From Nocardioides caldifontis (GTDB lineage: Bacteria > Actinomycetota > Actinomycetes > Propionibacteriales > Nocardioidaceae): DNA of 64,000 bases. Where the stretch lies: assembly GCF_008087345.1 (NCBI RefSeq), contig NZ_VHIB01000001.1:310001-374000 (forward strand), written 5' to 3'. Numbering within the stretch: position 1 is the stretch's first letter; each line of letters opens with the position of its first letter. Below the pieces are notes generated by a model. That model was not told the DNA's origin, did no database searches, and saw nothing but the letters and a program-made list of their open reading frames with translations. Of this stretch, positions 32,699 through 41,693 are shown piece after piece. A program made the translations under genes and the position numbers.

Positions 32699-33244
32699 TC
32701 AGCCGTAGGTGTCGCGCGGCCCGCGTCCGTCCCGGACCCACCGCGGCGCCCGTCGCGGCGGCGCCGGCCCGCGGACGTCGATCACGCGCACGGTGCCGTC
32801 GCCGAGCTCCTCGTTGAGCCGCCGCACCACGGTGGCGGCGAGGAGCCGCATCTGGGTGGCCCAGGCGGTCGAGTCCGTCTGCACCACGAGCCGGCCGCCG
32901 TCGTCCTCGCGCTCGAAGGAGACCGGGGTGACGTGCGCGGCGACCGAGCGGCCCACGATGGCGTCCCACCGGGAGAAGACCCCGTGGACCCGGACCTCCT
33001 CGCCCCACCCCTGTTCGGCGACCAGCCGGCCGAGGGTGGCGTCGAGCAGCTGGGGGTCGCGGTCGTCGGGGTGCGCCCCCGAGACCCGGGGGTCCGCCGG
33101 CGGGCGCCGTCGCTGGGCGCCCTTCCGCGGTCGAACCGGGTTGCGGGCGAGCGACCGGGCGATGCTGCGGGCGAGGTCGAGGCCGCTCTCGTCGTGACGC
33201 GGCTCCTCCGGCGTCCCGTCGGCGCGGGGCTCCTCGTCGCTCAC
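32699..33244 (-). CDS. DUF721 (DciA-like) protein
   Basis: A 181-residue basic protein from GTG 33244, overlapping the recF stop (GTGA). A charged, Arg-rich N-terminus ([18 protein letters not shown]) precedes the DUF721 domain with [20 protein letters not shown] and the [20 protein letters not shown] segment. In other phyla this domain (DciA) helps load the replicative helicase, and its permanent place between recF and gyrB supports a role in replication. The specific function in actinobacteria remains inferred. Confidence 0.9.
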   Translation of the reverse strand: MSDEEPRADGTPEEPRHDESGLDLARSIARSLARNPVRPRKGAQRRRPPADPRVSGAHPDDRDPQLLDATLGRLVAEQGWGEEVRVHGVFSRWDAIVGRSVAAHVTPVSFEREDDGGRLVVQTDSTAWATQMRLLAATVVRRLNEELGDGTVRVIDVRGPAPPRRAPRWVRDGRGPRDTYG

Positions 33245-34383
33245 GGTTCCTCCCGCCGGACCTCGATCCGGGCGCCGCTGAGCACCTCGGGCACGTCGGC
33301 GTCGACCGCGGCGGTCACCAGCACCTGCTCGGCGGGGGCGACGAGCTCGGCCAGCCGGTCGCGCCGGTCCACGTCGAGCTCGGCGAACACGTCGTCGAGG
33401 ATCAGGATCGGGTCGTCACCGTCGGCCCGGAGCAGCTCGTACGACGCGAGCCGGAGCGCGAGGGCGAAGGACCAGGACTCGCCGTGCGAGGCGTACCCCT
33501 TCACCGGCAGCGTGCCGACGGAGAGCGCGAGCTCGTCCCGGTGCGGCCCGACCAGGGTGATCCCGCGCTGCCGCTCCTCGGGGCGCCGGCGCTCCAGTTC
33601 CACGTGAAACATCCGGGCGACCCCGTCGCGCCGCGGCGGTCCGTCGGCCTCGACCGGCTCGTGGGACACCGACGGCTGGTAGCGGACCGCGGCGTCGTTG
33701 CGGCCGGCGTCCTTCGCGACGGCGGCGTACGCCTCCGCCAGCCGGGGCCCGAGCTCCTCGACCAGCCGGGCCCGCTCGACGACCAGCTCCGCCCCGAGCC
33801 GGACCAGCTGCTCGTCCCACACCGCCAGCGTGCTGTCGAAGTACTCGTCGCCGCCCCGCGCCCGCCCGCCGCGGCCGAGCGCGTTCTTCAGCAACGCGTT
33901 GCGCTGCTTGAGCACCTTGTCGTAGTCGGCGCGGACCCCGGCGAGCCGGGGCGCGCGGAGCACGAGCAGGTCGTCGAGGAACCGGCGGCGCTCACCGGGA
34001 TCGCCCTTGACCAGGGCCAGGTCCTCCGGCGAGAACAGGACGGTCCGGACCAGACCGACCAGCTCGCGCGCCCGCGGCAGCGGAGAGCGGTTGACCCGGG
34101 CCCGGTTGGAGCGTCCCGGGTTGATCTCGACCTCGAGGAGGGCCGTCCGGCCGTCCTTCACCACGGCGGCCCGGACCACCGCCTGCTCGCTGCCCTGCTT
34201 GACCAGCGGCGCGTCCGACGCGACCCGGTGCGACGAGAGCCGGGAGAGGTAGTCGATCGCCTCGACGATGTTGGTCTTGCCCTGCCCGTTGCGCCCGACG
34301 AACGCCGTGACCCCCGGGGTCAACGGGACCTCCAGCTCGGCGTACGAGCGGAACGCGTGGAGCGTCAGGTGGGAGACGTGCAC
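33241..34383 (-). CDS. recF: DNA replication and repair ATPase RecF
   Basis: An SMC-like ATPase, 380 residues, that loads RecA at gaps. The Walker A motif is [11 protein letters not shown] (about 28-38), the signature is in [14 protein letters not shown], and Walker B is [15 protein letters not shown] start [21 protein letters not shown] near-perfect parS site (33597-33610) is embedded in the coding region at [10 protein letters not shown]. It lies between gnd and the DUF721 gene. Confidence 0.97.
   Translation of the reverse strand: MHVSHLTLHAFRSYAELEVPLTPGVTAFVGRNGQGKTNIVEAIDYLSRLSSHRVASDAPLVKQGSEQAVVRAAVVKDGRTALLEVEINPGRSNRARVNRSPLPRARELVGLVRTVLFSPEDLALVKGDPGERRRFLDDLLVLRAPRLAGVRADYDKVLKQRNALLKNALGRGGRARGGDEYFDSTLAVWDEQLVRLGAELVVERARLVEELGPRLAEAYAAVAKDAGRNDAAVRYQPSVSHEPVEADGPPRRDGVARMFHVELERRRPEERQRGITLVGPHRDELALSVGTLPVKGYASHGESWSFALALRLASYELLRADGDDPILILDDVFAELDVDRRDRLAELVAPAEQVLVTAAVDADVPEVLSGARIEVRREEP
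33597..33610. promoter_or_regulatory. parS site (one mismatch) inside recF
   Basis: GTTCCACGTGAAAC differs from the ParB-binding consensus GTTTCACGTGAAAC at one base. Read on the recF strand it encodes FHVE, so here the palindrome is not in the VSRET frame. It is about 8 kb from the main parS group. Confidence 0.75.
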
Positions 34384-34407
34384 CGACGGACCCTCATCGT
34401 GGCGTGG

Positions 34408-35334
34408 TCACTCCTTCGACGGGGGCTGCTCGGCGTCGGAGCGCGCCTCGGCGGGGCGCTCGTCGGCCTTGATCTGGTGGCCGCCGAACTGGTTGCGCAT
34501 CGCCGCGACCGCCTTCATCGCCGGGCTGTCGTCCTGCCGGGAGGCGAACCGCGCGAAGAGCGCGCCCGCGATCGCCGGCACCGGCACGGCGTGCTCGATC
34601 GCCGCCTCGACGGTCCACCGGCCCTCCCCGGAGTCCTCGGCGTAGCCGCGGATCCCCTCGAGCTCGGCCCGCTCGTCGAGCGCCGCGACCAGGAGGTCGA
34701 GCAGCCAGGAGCGGATCACCGTGCCCTGGCGCCAGGAGCGGAAGACGTCGGTCACGTTGTCCACGACGTCGACGGCCTTGAGCAGCTCCCAGCCCTCGGC
34801 GTACGACTGCATGACGGCGTACTCGATGCCGTTGTGCACCATCTTGGAGAAGTGGCCGGCGCCGACCTTGCCCGCGTGCACCCAGCCGAACTCGCCCTCG
34901 GGGCGGAGCGCGTCGAAGATCGGCTGCGCGAGACCGATGTTCTTCTCGTCGCCGCCGGCCATCAGGGCGTAGCCGTTCTCCAGCCCCCAGACGCCGCCGG
35001 AGACCCCGCAGTCGACGAAGCCGATCCCCTTGGCACCCAGCTGCTCGGCGTGCGCCTGGTCGTCGGTCCAGCGGGAGTTGCCGCCGTCGATGACCAGGTC
35101 GCCCTCGGAGAGCAGCTCGCCGAGCGCGGTCACGGTCGCGTGCGTCGCGTCGCCGGCGGGGACCATCACCCAGACGACCTTGGGGCTGGGCAGCGCCTCG
35201 ACCATCGCCTCGAGCGAGTCGACGTCACTGACCTCAGGGTTGCGGTCGAAGCCGACGACGGTGTGGCCGGCGCGGCGGATCCGCTCGCGCATGTTGCCGC
35301 CCATCTTGCCGAGTCCGACGAGCCCGATCTCCAT
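34408..35334 (-). CDS. gnd: 6-phosphogluconate dehydrogenase (decarboxylating), short type
   Basis: It oxidises 6-phosphogluconate to ribulose 5-phosphate with an NAD(P)+ cofactor. The 308-residue protein starts at ATG 35334 (MEIGLVGLGKMGGNMRERIR). The Rossmann motif GLGKMGGN is near the start. VIDGGNSRWTDD, the GVSGGVWGLENGYALMAGGD segment and the catalytic lysine in HFSKMVHNGIEYAVMQSYAE follow. It belongs to the roughly 300-residue GndA-like class rather than the 470-residue class. Its place between dnaN and recF is a conserved actinobacterial arrangement. Confidence 0.93.
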   Translation of the reverse strand: MEIGLVGLGKMGGNMRERIRRAGHTVVGFDRNPEVSDVDSLEAMVEALPSPKVVWVMVPAGDATHATVTALGELLSEGDLVIDGGNSRWTDDQAHAEQLGAKGIGFVDCGVSGGVWGLENGYALMAGGDEKNIGLAQPIFDALRPEGEFGWVHAGKVGAGHFSKMVHNGIEYAVMQSYAEGWELLKAVDVVDNVTDVFRSWRQGTVIRSWLLDLLVAALDERAELEGIRGYAEDSGEGRWTVEAAIEHAVPVPAIAGALFARFASRQDDSPAMKAVAAMRNQFGGHQIKADERPAEARSDAEQPPSKE

Positions 35335-35452
35335 GCGTTCTCCTCGCGGGGGTCGCGTGGCCCCGCTGCTGGCGGGTCCCACCCTGGTGGCTGTCGGTGC
35401 CCACGGTACGACCGGGGCGCTGAGCCGGCCCGGGGACGCCGGTGCCGTCGGC

Positions 35453-36604
35453 TCAGCTGAGCAGGCGGCGGGGCATCAGGAGGTACTGGAAGGCGGTGTC
35501 CTTCTCGCCGTCCTGGTCCGGCACCCCGGTGATCACGGCAGGCTTCGCCGGCAGCGTGAACGCCAGCTCCACCACCGGCTGCTCGATCGCGGTCAACCCG
35601 TCGAGCAGGAACTGAGGGTTGAACCCGGTGGTGATCGGGTCGCCCTTGACGAGCGCGTCGATCCGCTCGGTCGCGACCGCCTCGTCACCGTGGCCGGCGT
35701 CGAGCGTCAGCCCGTTGTCGTCGAACATCAGCTGGACGGCGGTGTTCCGCTCGGCGACGAGCGAGACGCGCTTGACCGCCTCGATCAGCGAGGCGCGGTC
35801 CAGCCGGGCGACGGTCTTGTGCTCGGTCGGGAACAGGGTGCGGACCCGGGGGAACTCCCCGTCCAGCAGCCGGGTGGTGGTGCGCCGGAAGCCGCCGGAG
35901 ACCTCGCCCTCGAAGCCGATGATCCCGTCGCCCGAGCCGCTGCCGGAGAGCGCGATCGTCACGGTCGAGCCCGCAGTGAGCGACTTGGCGGTGTCGGCGA
36001 GGACCCGGGCCGGAACCAACGCGTGCGCCTCGGCGTCGGTGCTGGCCAGCGGGTTCCACCCCAGCTCGCGCAGCGACAGCCGGAACCGGTCGGTGGCGAG
36101 CAGTGAGATCTGGTCGCCGACGATCTCGATCCGCACACCGGTGAGCACCGGCAGCATGTCGTCGCGGCCGGCCGCGGTGACCGCCTGGCTGACCGCCTGG
36201 GCGAACAGCTCGCTGCTCACGGTGCCGGTGGACTCGGGCATCGCCGGGAGCGAGGGGTACTCGTCGACCGGCATCGTCTGGAGGGTGAACTTCGCTTGGC
36301 CGCAGGTGAGCACGACCTTCGCGCCGTCCACGGCCATCGTCACCGGCTTGTTCGGCAGGCTGCGGCAGATGTCGGCGAGCAGCCGCCCCGAGACCAGGGC
36401 CCGCCCCTCGTCCTGCACCGAGGCCGGGATGCTCGCCCGCGCCGAGGTCTCGTAGTCGAACGTCGAGAGCACGAGCCCGTCACCGGCGTCGGTGGTCTCG
36501 ATCAGCAGCCCGGCGAGGACCGGGACGCTCGGGCGGACGGGGAGGCTGCGTGCTGCCCAGGCGACCGCTTCGGTCAGCACGTCGCGCTCGACGGTGAACT
36601 TCAC
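35453..36604 (-). CDS. dnaN: DNA polymerase III sliding clamp (beta subunit)
   Basis: The beta clamp, 383 residues, from GTG 36604 behind AGGAGG, giving VKFTVERDVLTEAVAWAARS. Three clamp repeats are discernible, with LSTFDYETSARASI, ATDRFRLSLRELGW and the C-terminal hydrophobic cleft end FQYLLMPRRLLS, which is the standard PMR-type tail. It lies 466 bases downstream of dnaA on the same strand. Confidence 0.97.
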   Translation of the reverse strand: MKFTVERDVLTEAVAWAARSLPVRPSVPVLAGLLIETTDAGDGLVLSTFDYETSARASIPASVQDEGRALVSGRLLADICRSLPNKPVTMAVDGAKVVLTCGQAKFTLQTMPVDEYPSLPAMPESTGTVSSELFAQAVSQAVTAAGRDDMLPVLTGVRIEIVGDQISLLATDRFRLSLRELGWNPLASTDAEAHALVPARVLADTAKSLTAGSTVTIALSGSGSGDGIIGFEGEVSGGFRRTTTRLLDGEFPRVRTLFPTEHKTVARLDRASLIEAVKRVSLVAERNTAVQLMFDDNGLTLDAGHGDEAVATERIDALVKGDPITTGFNPQFLLDGLTAIEQPVVELAFTLPAKPAVITGVPDQDGEKDTAFQYLLMPRRLLS

Positions 36605-37070
36605 GAGAGTGAGCCTCCTGTGTGGTCGGCCCGGACCCGGACCGAGCCCCGGCGCGGCCCGCGGACCGGTCCGGGGTGGAACGACAAGAACGGTGGGGCT
36701 GAGCATCCTGCCACGCGACCTCCGCCGGCGGCAGGGCGGTCGGCCCCCTTCGACGGTCCCGTCGTGTCGTCCTGGCGGGTTTTCCCCAGGTGGGGGGCCG
36801 AGCAGAAGTTCACCGAGGTCGGAGCCATGGAATTGCTCGTGACCGTAGTAGGAGCCGTGGAAATTGTGGAGAACTCGCGTTCCCCCAGGTCAGCGCCGCT
36901 TCTCGGATGCACAGCGGCTGTGGGGGACGGTGTGCGCGACACCGCCGTGCTGTGCAGCGAACGACACGTTCCCGAGCCGGCTGCCGAGTTCTCCACACCC
37001 GCTCCACGACGGGCGCCGGGCTCTGCACACGGCGATCCCCAGGAACGTGTGGTTCGCGACGCCGTGCCGG
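36605..37070. other. dnaA-dnaN intergenic region, candidate oriC
   Basis: A 466-bp non-coding region in the place where oriC lies in streptomycetes and mycobacteria. DnaA-box-like nonamers seen are TTTTCCCCA (36780-36788), TTCTCCACA on the minus strand (36865-36873) and TTCTCCACA on the plus strand (36989-36997). The weaker stretches CTGTGGGGG and GATCCCCAG are also present. A perfect TTGTCCACA box was not found, and boxes are sparser than in streptomycete origins. The segment 36786-36880 is the most AT-rich part. Confidence 0.6.
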
Positions 37071-38582
37071 TCATCCCTGACGGGCCTGCTGCTTGATGCG
37101 GTTCGTCAGCTCGGTGACCGTGTTGAACGTGCTGCGGCGCTCGGCGAGCTCGCCCCGGATCCGGTTGTTGGCGTACATCACCGTCGTGTGGTCGCGGCCG
37201 CCGAACTGCTGGCCGATCTTCGGCAGCGAGAGGTCGGTCAGCTCGCGGCAGAGGTACATCGCGATCTGCCGCCCGGTGACGAGGTTGCGCGAGCGGCTCG
37301 GACCGCAGAGGTCGTCGATCGAGAGCCCGAAGTACGACGCGGTCTGGGCGATGATCAGGCTCGCGGTGATCTCCGGCTCCGTCCCCTCGGGGATCAGGTC
37401 CTTGAGGACGATCTCGCTCAGCGTGAGGTCGACCGGCTGCTGGTTCAGGCTGGCGAACGCGGTCACCCGGATCAGCGCGCCCTCGAGCTCGCGGATGTTG
37501 GTCTGGATCTTCGACGCGATGAACTCGAGCACCTCGGGCGGCGCCGTGAGCCGCTCGATCGCCGCCTTCTTGCGGAGGATGGCGATGCGGGTCTCCAGGT
37601 CCGGCGGCTGGACGTCGGTGATCAGTCCCCACTCGAACCGGTTGCGGAGCCGGTCCTCGAGCGCCTCGAGCCGCTTGGGCGGCCGGTCGGAGGTGATGAC
37701 GATCTGCTTGCTCGCGTTGTGGAGCGTGTTGAACGTGTGGAAGAACTCTTCCTGAGTCTGGATCTTGCCCTCGAGGAACTGGATGTCGTCGATGAGCAGC
37801 ACGTCGACGTCGCGGTAGCGGCGCTGGAAGGTCGAGGTGCGGTCGTCGCGGATCGCGTTGATGAACTCGTTGGTGAACTCCTCGCTGGACACGTAGCGCA
37901 CCCGTGCGCCGCTGAAGAGGCTCCGGACGTAGTGACCGATCGCGTGCAGCAGGTGGGTCTTGCCCAGCCCGGAGTCGCCGTAGATCAGCAGCGGGTTGTA
38001 CGCCTTGCCGGGCGCCTCGGCCGCCGCGACCGCTGCCGCGTGGGCGAACCGGTTCGACGAGCCGATGACGAAGCTCTCGAAGACGTACTTCGGGTTGAGC
38101 CGCGCCTCTTGGGCCGTCCCGCCGGTGTGCCCTCCGGTCGAGGGTGCCGGGGCGGGGCCCCGGCCTGCCCCCGGACCGTCGGCCCGCATCCCGAGTCGAT
38201 CCGACGATTCGTCGCTGGAGCGATTTGTCGACATGTCGTTGAATCGCCGTGACGATTGATCGTCCTGCTCGCTCGACGGACGACCGCCGCTCGGCTCTGC
38301 CGGCGGCACCAGGTCCGGGTTGACGGTGAGCGCCAGCCGCATTGGGCCTCCGAACGCCGAGGCGAGCGAGTCCTCGAGCCGGCTGCGCAGCCGGCCCTCG
38401 AGCTGGTTGCGGGTGAACTCGTCGCCGACCGCCACGATCACGGTGTTCTCGTGGAGCGTCAGGGGTTGGCTCGCGCTGAGCCAGACCCGCTGGTTGGGAG
38501 GCAGGTCCTCGAGAAGCTGGGACCAGACCGCCTGCAGCTCGTCGGACGTCCTCGGCCGCTGTCCCGAACCGTCGAGCTCCAC
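37071..38582 (-). CDS. dnaA: chromosomal replication initiator DnaA
   Basis: The initiator ATPase, 503 residues from GTG 38582 (VELDGSGQRPRTSDELQAVW), with AGGGAGG upstream. Domain I (about 10-90), a low-complexity domain II linker, the AAA+ domain with Walker A GDSGLGKTHLLHAIG and Walker B VLLIDDIQFLEGK, and the C-terminal DNA-binding domain with FGGRDHTTVMYANNRI are all intact. The open frame extends further upstream, but that part overlaps candidate DnaA boxes and has no family resemblance, so this GTG is preferred. Confidence 0.96.
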   Translation of the reverse strand: MELDGSGQRPRTSDELQAVWSQLLEDLPPNQRVWLSASQPLTLHENTVIVAVGDEFTRNQLEGRLRSRLEDSLASAFGGPMRLALTVNPDLVPPAEPSGGRPSSEQDDQSSRRFNDMSTNRSSDESSDRLGMRADGPGAGRGPAPAPSTGGHTGGTAQEARLNPKYVFESFVIGSSNRFAHAAAVAAAEAPGKAYNPLLIYGDSGLGKTHLLHAIGHYVRSLFSGARVRYVSSEEFTNEFINAIRDDRTSTFQRRYRDVDVLLIDDIQFLEGKIQTQEEFFHTFNTLHNASKQIVITSDRPPKRLEALEDRLRNRFEWGLITDVQPPDLETRIAILRKKAAIERLTAPPEVLEFIASKIQTNIRELEGALIRVTAFASLNQQPVDLTLSEIVLKDLIPEGTEPEITASLIIAQTASYFGLSIDDLCGPSRSRNLVTGRQIAMYLCRELTDLSLPKIGQQFGGRDHTTVMYANNRIRGELAERRSTFNTVTELTNRIKQQARQG

Positions 38583-39201
38583 GCGCTCGCCCTCCCTGTG
38601 AATTCCGGGAGGACCGGGGACACCCGGTTCTCCGCCTCTGCGAACCTGCGTCCCCCGCGGCCCGGCCCGCCGGTGCGCCGGCTCCGAACACGTGTCCACA
38701 TCCTTTTCCACAGGTTGTGCACTCGCCAACGGGTCTGGTAAAGCACCGGCCCCGAGCCCACCGGCCTGCGCCTGCTCGGCGGTCGGCAGCTGCCGACCCG
38801 GATCCGGGCATGCGCCACCGAACCCAACTCCGAGGGTCGGAGCGGGGATCGTCGAGAAGGTGGGGAAGAGCCCGGAACGCCGGGGAACGGAGGCGACGCT
38901 AACAAGGTCCTCCACCGGCGGGCAAGCAGTTCTCCACAGGGTGCGAGACCACTCACGGGCGGCGTGATCGACGCCTCTCCACAGGGTTCCGCGACGCGCC
39001 GGAAGCCACGCCGAGGAGCGGCTCCGGGTGACCGGAACGGTCCCGTTTGACCCGACTAGGCGGCGCGACGTACCGTGGGATGTCGACCGGTTCGACTGGT
39101 GCTGCATGTCCGCGCGCGCGGCGGGACCCGTTCCCGCGCCACGGACTGCCTTGCGCCCCGGGTGACCCCAAGCCTTTGCCTCATCGACATCGGAGAGCCA
39201 C
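38583..39201. other. dnaA-rpmH divergent region with DnaA-box-like sequences
   Basis: A 619-bp divergent promoter region. It contains GTGTCCACA (38692-38700), TTTTCCACA (38704-38712), TTCTCCACA (38930-38938) and CTCTCCACA (38975-38983), all on the plus strand. These may autoregulate dnaA or form part of a bipartite origin with the dnaA-dnaN region. A housekeeping-type promoter for rpmH sits at 39047-39076. Confidence 0.6.
39047..39076 (+). promoter_or_regulatory. predicted rpmH promoter
   Basis: TTGACC (39047-39052) and TACCGT (39071-39076) are separated by 18 bases, the same elements as at the glycine operon. The start of transcription would lie about 120 bases before rpmH. Confidence 0.45.
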
Positions 39202-39339
39202 GTGAGCAAGCGTACGTACCAGCCGAACAACCGCCGTCGCGCGAAGACGCACGGTTTCCGCCTGCGCATGCGTACCCGCGCCGGCCGCGCCATCCTGTCG
39301 GCCCGGCGCAGCAAGGGCCGCAAGCGGCTCGCCGTCTGA
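39202..39339 (+). CDS. rpmH: 50S ribosomal protein L34
   Basis: A 45-residue, very basic ribosomal protein, started at GTG 39202. It reads [20 protein letters not shown] followed by [20 protein letters not shown], the canonical L34 sequence. It opens the rpmH-rnpA-yidD-yidC row, divergent from dnaA. Confidence 0.98.
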   Translation: MSKRTYQPNNRRRAKTHGFRLRMRTRAGRAILSARRSKGRKRLAV

Positions 39340-39383
39340 CCGTCACGGGTTTCCCCCTGCCCGTGGTCGGGCTGTGACGTGAC

Positions 39384-39791
39384 GTGCTGAAGCGCGAACA
39401 CCGGCTGACCGACGGGCCCTCCTTCGGCCGTGCGGTGCGTGCCGGCCGTCGCGCCGGCACCCGGACCCTCGTGGTGCACCTCGCGGCCCCGGAGGCCGAT
39501 CAGGCCGAGCCGCGACCCCCTCGGGTCGGGCTCGTGGTCGGCAAGGCCGTGGGGAATGCCGTGGTCCGCAACCAGGTGAAGCGCCGGCTCCGACACTTGA
39601 TGCGGGAGCGAGTGACCTCGCTCCCGCTTTCTGCGTTGGTCGTGGTCCGTGCCCTGCCGGCGGCGCCGACCGCGTCGTACGCCGAGCTCGGGGACGACCT
39701 CGACCGTGCGTTGGCGCGTGCCCGGACGCCGCGGGACGGTTCACGCGGTTCCGGTGGTTCCCGTGGCCCGGGGTCGGAGCAGCGCTCGTGA
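39384..39791 (+). CDS. rnpA: ribonuclease P protein component
   Basis: The protein subunit of RNase P that assists 5' maturation of tRNAs, 135 residues from a GTG start ([20 protein letters not shown]). The RNR-type motif is [20 protein letters not shown] (about 57-76). A Gly/Ser/Arg-rich tail is added. It ends overlapping yidD by 4 bases (GTGA). Confidence 0.95.
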   Translation: MLKREHRLTDGPSFGRAVRAGRRAGTRTLVVHLAAPEADQAEPRPPRVGLVVGKAVGNAVVRNQVKRRLRHLMRERVTSLPLSALVVVRALPAAPTASYAELGDDLDRALARARTPRDGSRGSGGSRGPGSEQRS

Positions 39792-40078
39792 AGTGGGTCC
39801 TGATCTGGCTGCTGCGGGGATACCGCTTCGCGATCAGCCCGCTGTACGGCGAGGTCTGCCGCTACTACCCCAGCTGCTCGGCCTACGCGCTGGAGGCGGT
39901 GACCGTCCACGGCAGCATTCGTGGCTCCTGGCTGGGGGCCCGCCGCCTCCTCAGGTGCCACCCCTGGGCGGCCGGTGGGGTCGACCCGGTCCCGCCGGCC
40001 CGCGTGTCACGCCGCCACCGCGGCTACCGTCGGGCGAAGCACCCCGATTCCATGTCTCAGCGGATCCAAGGAGCCTGA
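39788..40078 (+). CDS. yidD: membrane protein insertion efficiency factor YidD
   Basis: A 96-residue protein with an amphipathic start ([20 protein letters not shown]), the diagnostic [19 protein letters not shown] and the [14 protein letters not shown] motif. YidD assists YidC-dependent membrane protein insertion. The GTG start lies in the rnpA stop, and yidC begins immediately after its stop. Confidence 0.95.
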   Translation: MKWVLIWLLRGYRFAISPLYGEVCRYYPSCSAYALEAVTVHGSIRGSWLGARRLLRCHPWAAGGVDPVPPARVSRRHRGYRRAKHPDSMSQRIQGA

Positions 40079-41089
40079 GTGTTCGAGTTCTTCGGTGATG
40101 TCGGTGGCGCGATCATGGCGCCGCTCTACTTCATCACCTCCGTCATCCTCTCGGGGTTCCACAATCTCTTCGGGGGCATCTTCGGGGACGACTCGGGCGC
40201 CGCCTGGGCGTTGTCGATCATCGGCCTGACGTTGGTCATCCGGGCCGCGCTGATCCCGCTGTTCGTGAAGCAGATCAAGTCGAGCCGCAACATGCAGCTC
40301 CTCCAGCCGAAGCTGAAGGAGCTGCGCGACAAGTACGGCCACGACCGCGAGCGGTTCGCCCAGGAACAGATGAAGCTGTTCAAGGACACCGGCACCAACC
40401 CGCTGGCGTCCTGCCTGCCGCTGATCCTGCAGATGCCGATCTTCCTGTCGCTCTTCCGATTGATCGACCGGGCGGCGCACGGCGAGACACGGGGCGTGTT
40501 GAGCCAGGACCAAGTCGACTCGCTGGCCCAGGCGAAGATCTTCGGGGCGCGGATCGCGGACACGTTCACCGGTGCCGAGGGCGAGTCGGCCACGGCTGTC
40601 CGGGTGCTCGCCGGCCTCCTCGTCATCGCGATGACCGCGACCACGTTCCTCACCCAGCGGCAGCTGATGACCAAGAACATGCCGCCGGACGCGCTCAAGG
40701 GGCAGTACGCCCAGCAGCAGAAGATGCTGCTCTACATCCTCCCGTTGGTCTTCGCCATCGGCGGCATCGCGTTCCCGATCGGCGTGATCATCTACTGGAC
40801 CACCTCGAACCTGTGGACGATGGGTCAGCAGTTCTACGTGATCCGCCGCAACCCTGCCCCGGGCACACCGGCCGCGAAGGCGAAGGAGGAGCGGGACGCG
40901 CACAAGCGGGCCCGCAAGGGGCTCCCCGAGCCGGAGTCGACCGGCACCACGACGACCGCCGTCGCGGCTCCCTCCGAAGCCGAGCGACGTCGGCAGCAGC
41001 CGAAGAAGCAGTCGCGCGAGCAGCGCAAGAAGGGCAAGGGCGCCCCGCCCCGCGGCTCCGGCCGCCCCGCCGGCGGCAAGCCTCGCTGA
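40079..41089 (+). CDS. yidC: membrane protein insertase YidC
   Basis: A 336-residue Oxa1-type insertase from GTG 40079. About five membrane helices are visible. LTLVIRAALIPLFVKQIKSS, the cytoplasmic hairpin LQPKLKELRDKYGHDRERFA, NPLASCLPLILQMPIFLSLF and the IGVIIYWTTSNLWTMGQQFY segment are typical. The 70-residue basic Lys/Arg/Pro tail probably contacts the ribosome, as in other actinobacteria. Confidence 0.96.
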   Translation: MFEFFGDVGGAIMAPLYFITSVILSGFHNLFGGIFGDDSGAAWALSIIGLTLVIRAALIPLFVKQIKSSRNMQLLQPKLKELRDKYGHDRERFAQEQMKLFKDTGTNPLASCLPLILQMPIFLSLFRLIDRAAHGETRGVLSQDQVDSLAQAKIFGARIADTFTGAEGESATAVRVLAGLLVIAMTATTFLTQRQLMTKNMPPDALKGQYAQQQKMLLYILPLVFAIGGIAFPIGVIIYWTTSNLWTMGQQFYVIRRNPAPGTPAAKAKEERDAHKRARKGLPEPESTGTTTTAVAAPSEAERRRQQPKKQSREQRKKGKGAPPRGSGRPAGGKPR

Positions 41090-41132
41090 CCCCTTCTCCC
41101 CGCACCACCCGCACCGAGTACCAGGAGCAACA

Positions 41133-41693
41133 GTGACCGACCAGACCACCGAGCAGACGGCCGAGCAGCCCGTCGACACGGCCGCCACGCAGGACACCTC
41201 CGGCGCCACGGGGTCCGACCTCGCTGCCGAGCGGATCAAGCAGCTTGAGAACGAGGGCGACATCGCCGCGGACTACCTCGAGGAGCTCCTCGACATCGCG
41301 GACCTCGACGGCGACCTGGACATGGACGTCGAGGGCGACCGGGCCTCGGTCTCCATCGTCGGCGGTGACCTCGACAAGCTGGTCGGCCGTCACGGCGAGG
41401 TGCTCGACGCGCTGCAGGAGCTCACCCGGCTCGCGGTCCTCCGCGAGACCGGCGAGCGCTCGCGGCTGATGCTCGACATCGGCGGCCACCGCGCTCGGCG
41501 CCGCACAGTGCTCGAGGGGCTGGCCACGGACGCGGTCGAGAAGGTCAAGAAGACCGGGGAGCCCGTCTCGCTCCAGCCGATGACGCCGTTCGAGCGGAAG
41601 GTCGTCCATGACGTCGTGGCCGGCGCCGGGCTGGTCTCCGACTCCGAGGGGACGGAGCCCAAGAGGTACGTCGTGGTGCGGCCGGCCTCGTGA
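41133..41693 (+). CDS. Jag/KhpB-family RNA-binding protein (KH and R3H domains)
   Basis: A 186-residue protein from GTG 41133. An acidic N-terminus is followed by a type II KH domain (VSIVGGDLDKLVGRHGEVLD) and an R3H domain (GHRARRRTVLEGLATDAVEK, PMTPFERKVVHDVVAGAG). Jag/KhpB proteins bind RNA and influence cell shape in firmicutes. It stands between yidC and rsmG, overlapping rsmG by 4 bases. Confidence 0.93.
   Translation: MTDQTTEQTAEQPVDTAATQDTSGATGSDLAAERIKQLENEGDIAADYLEELLDIADLDGDLDMDVEGDRASVSIVGGDLDKLVGRHGEVLDALQELTRLAVLRETGERSRLMLDIGGHRARRRTVLEGLATDAVEKVKKTGEPVSLQPMTPFERKVVHDVVAGAGLVSDSEGTEPKRYVVVRPAS

Noticed and set aside
37071-39596. An 841-residue DnaA using the full open frame
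   Set aside because: The upstream 338 codons have no DnaA resemblance and include DnaA-box-like DNA; GTG 38582 has a good ribosome-binding site and gives the normal domain I.
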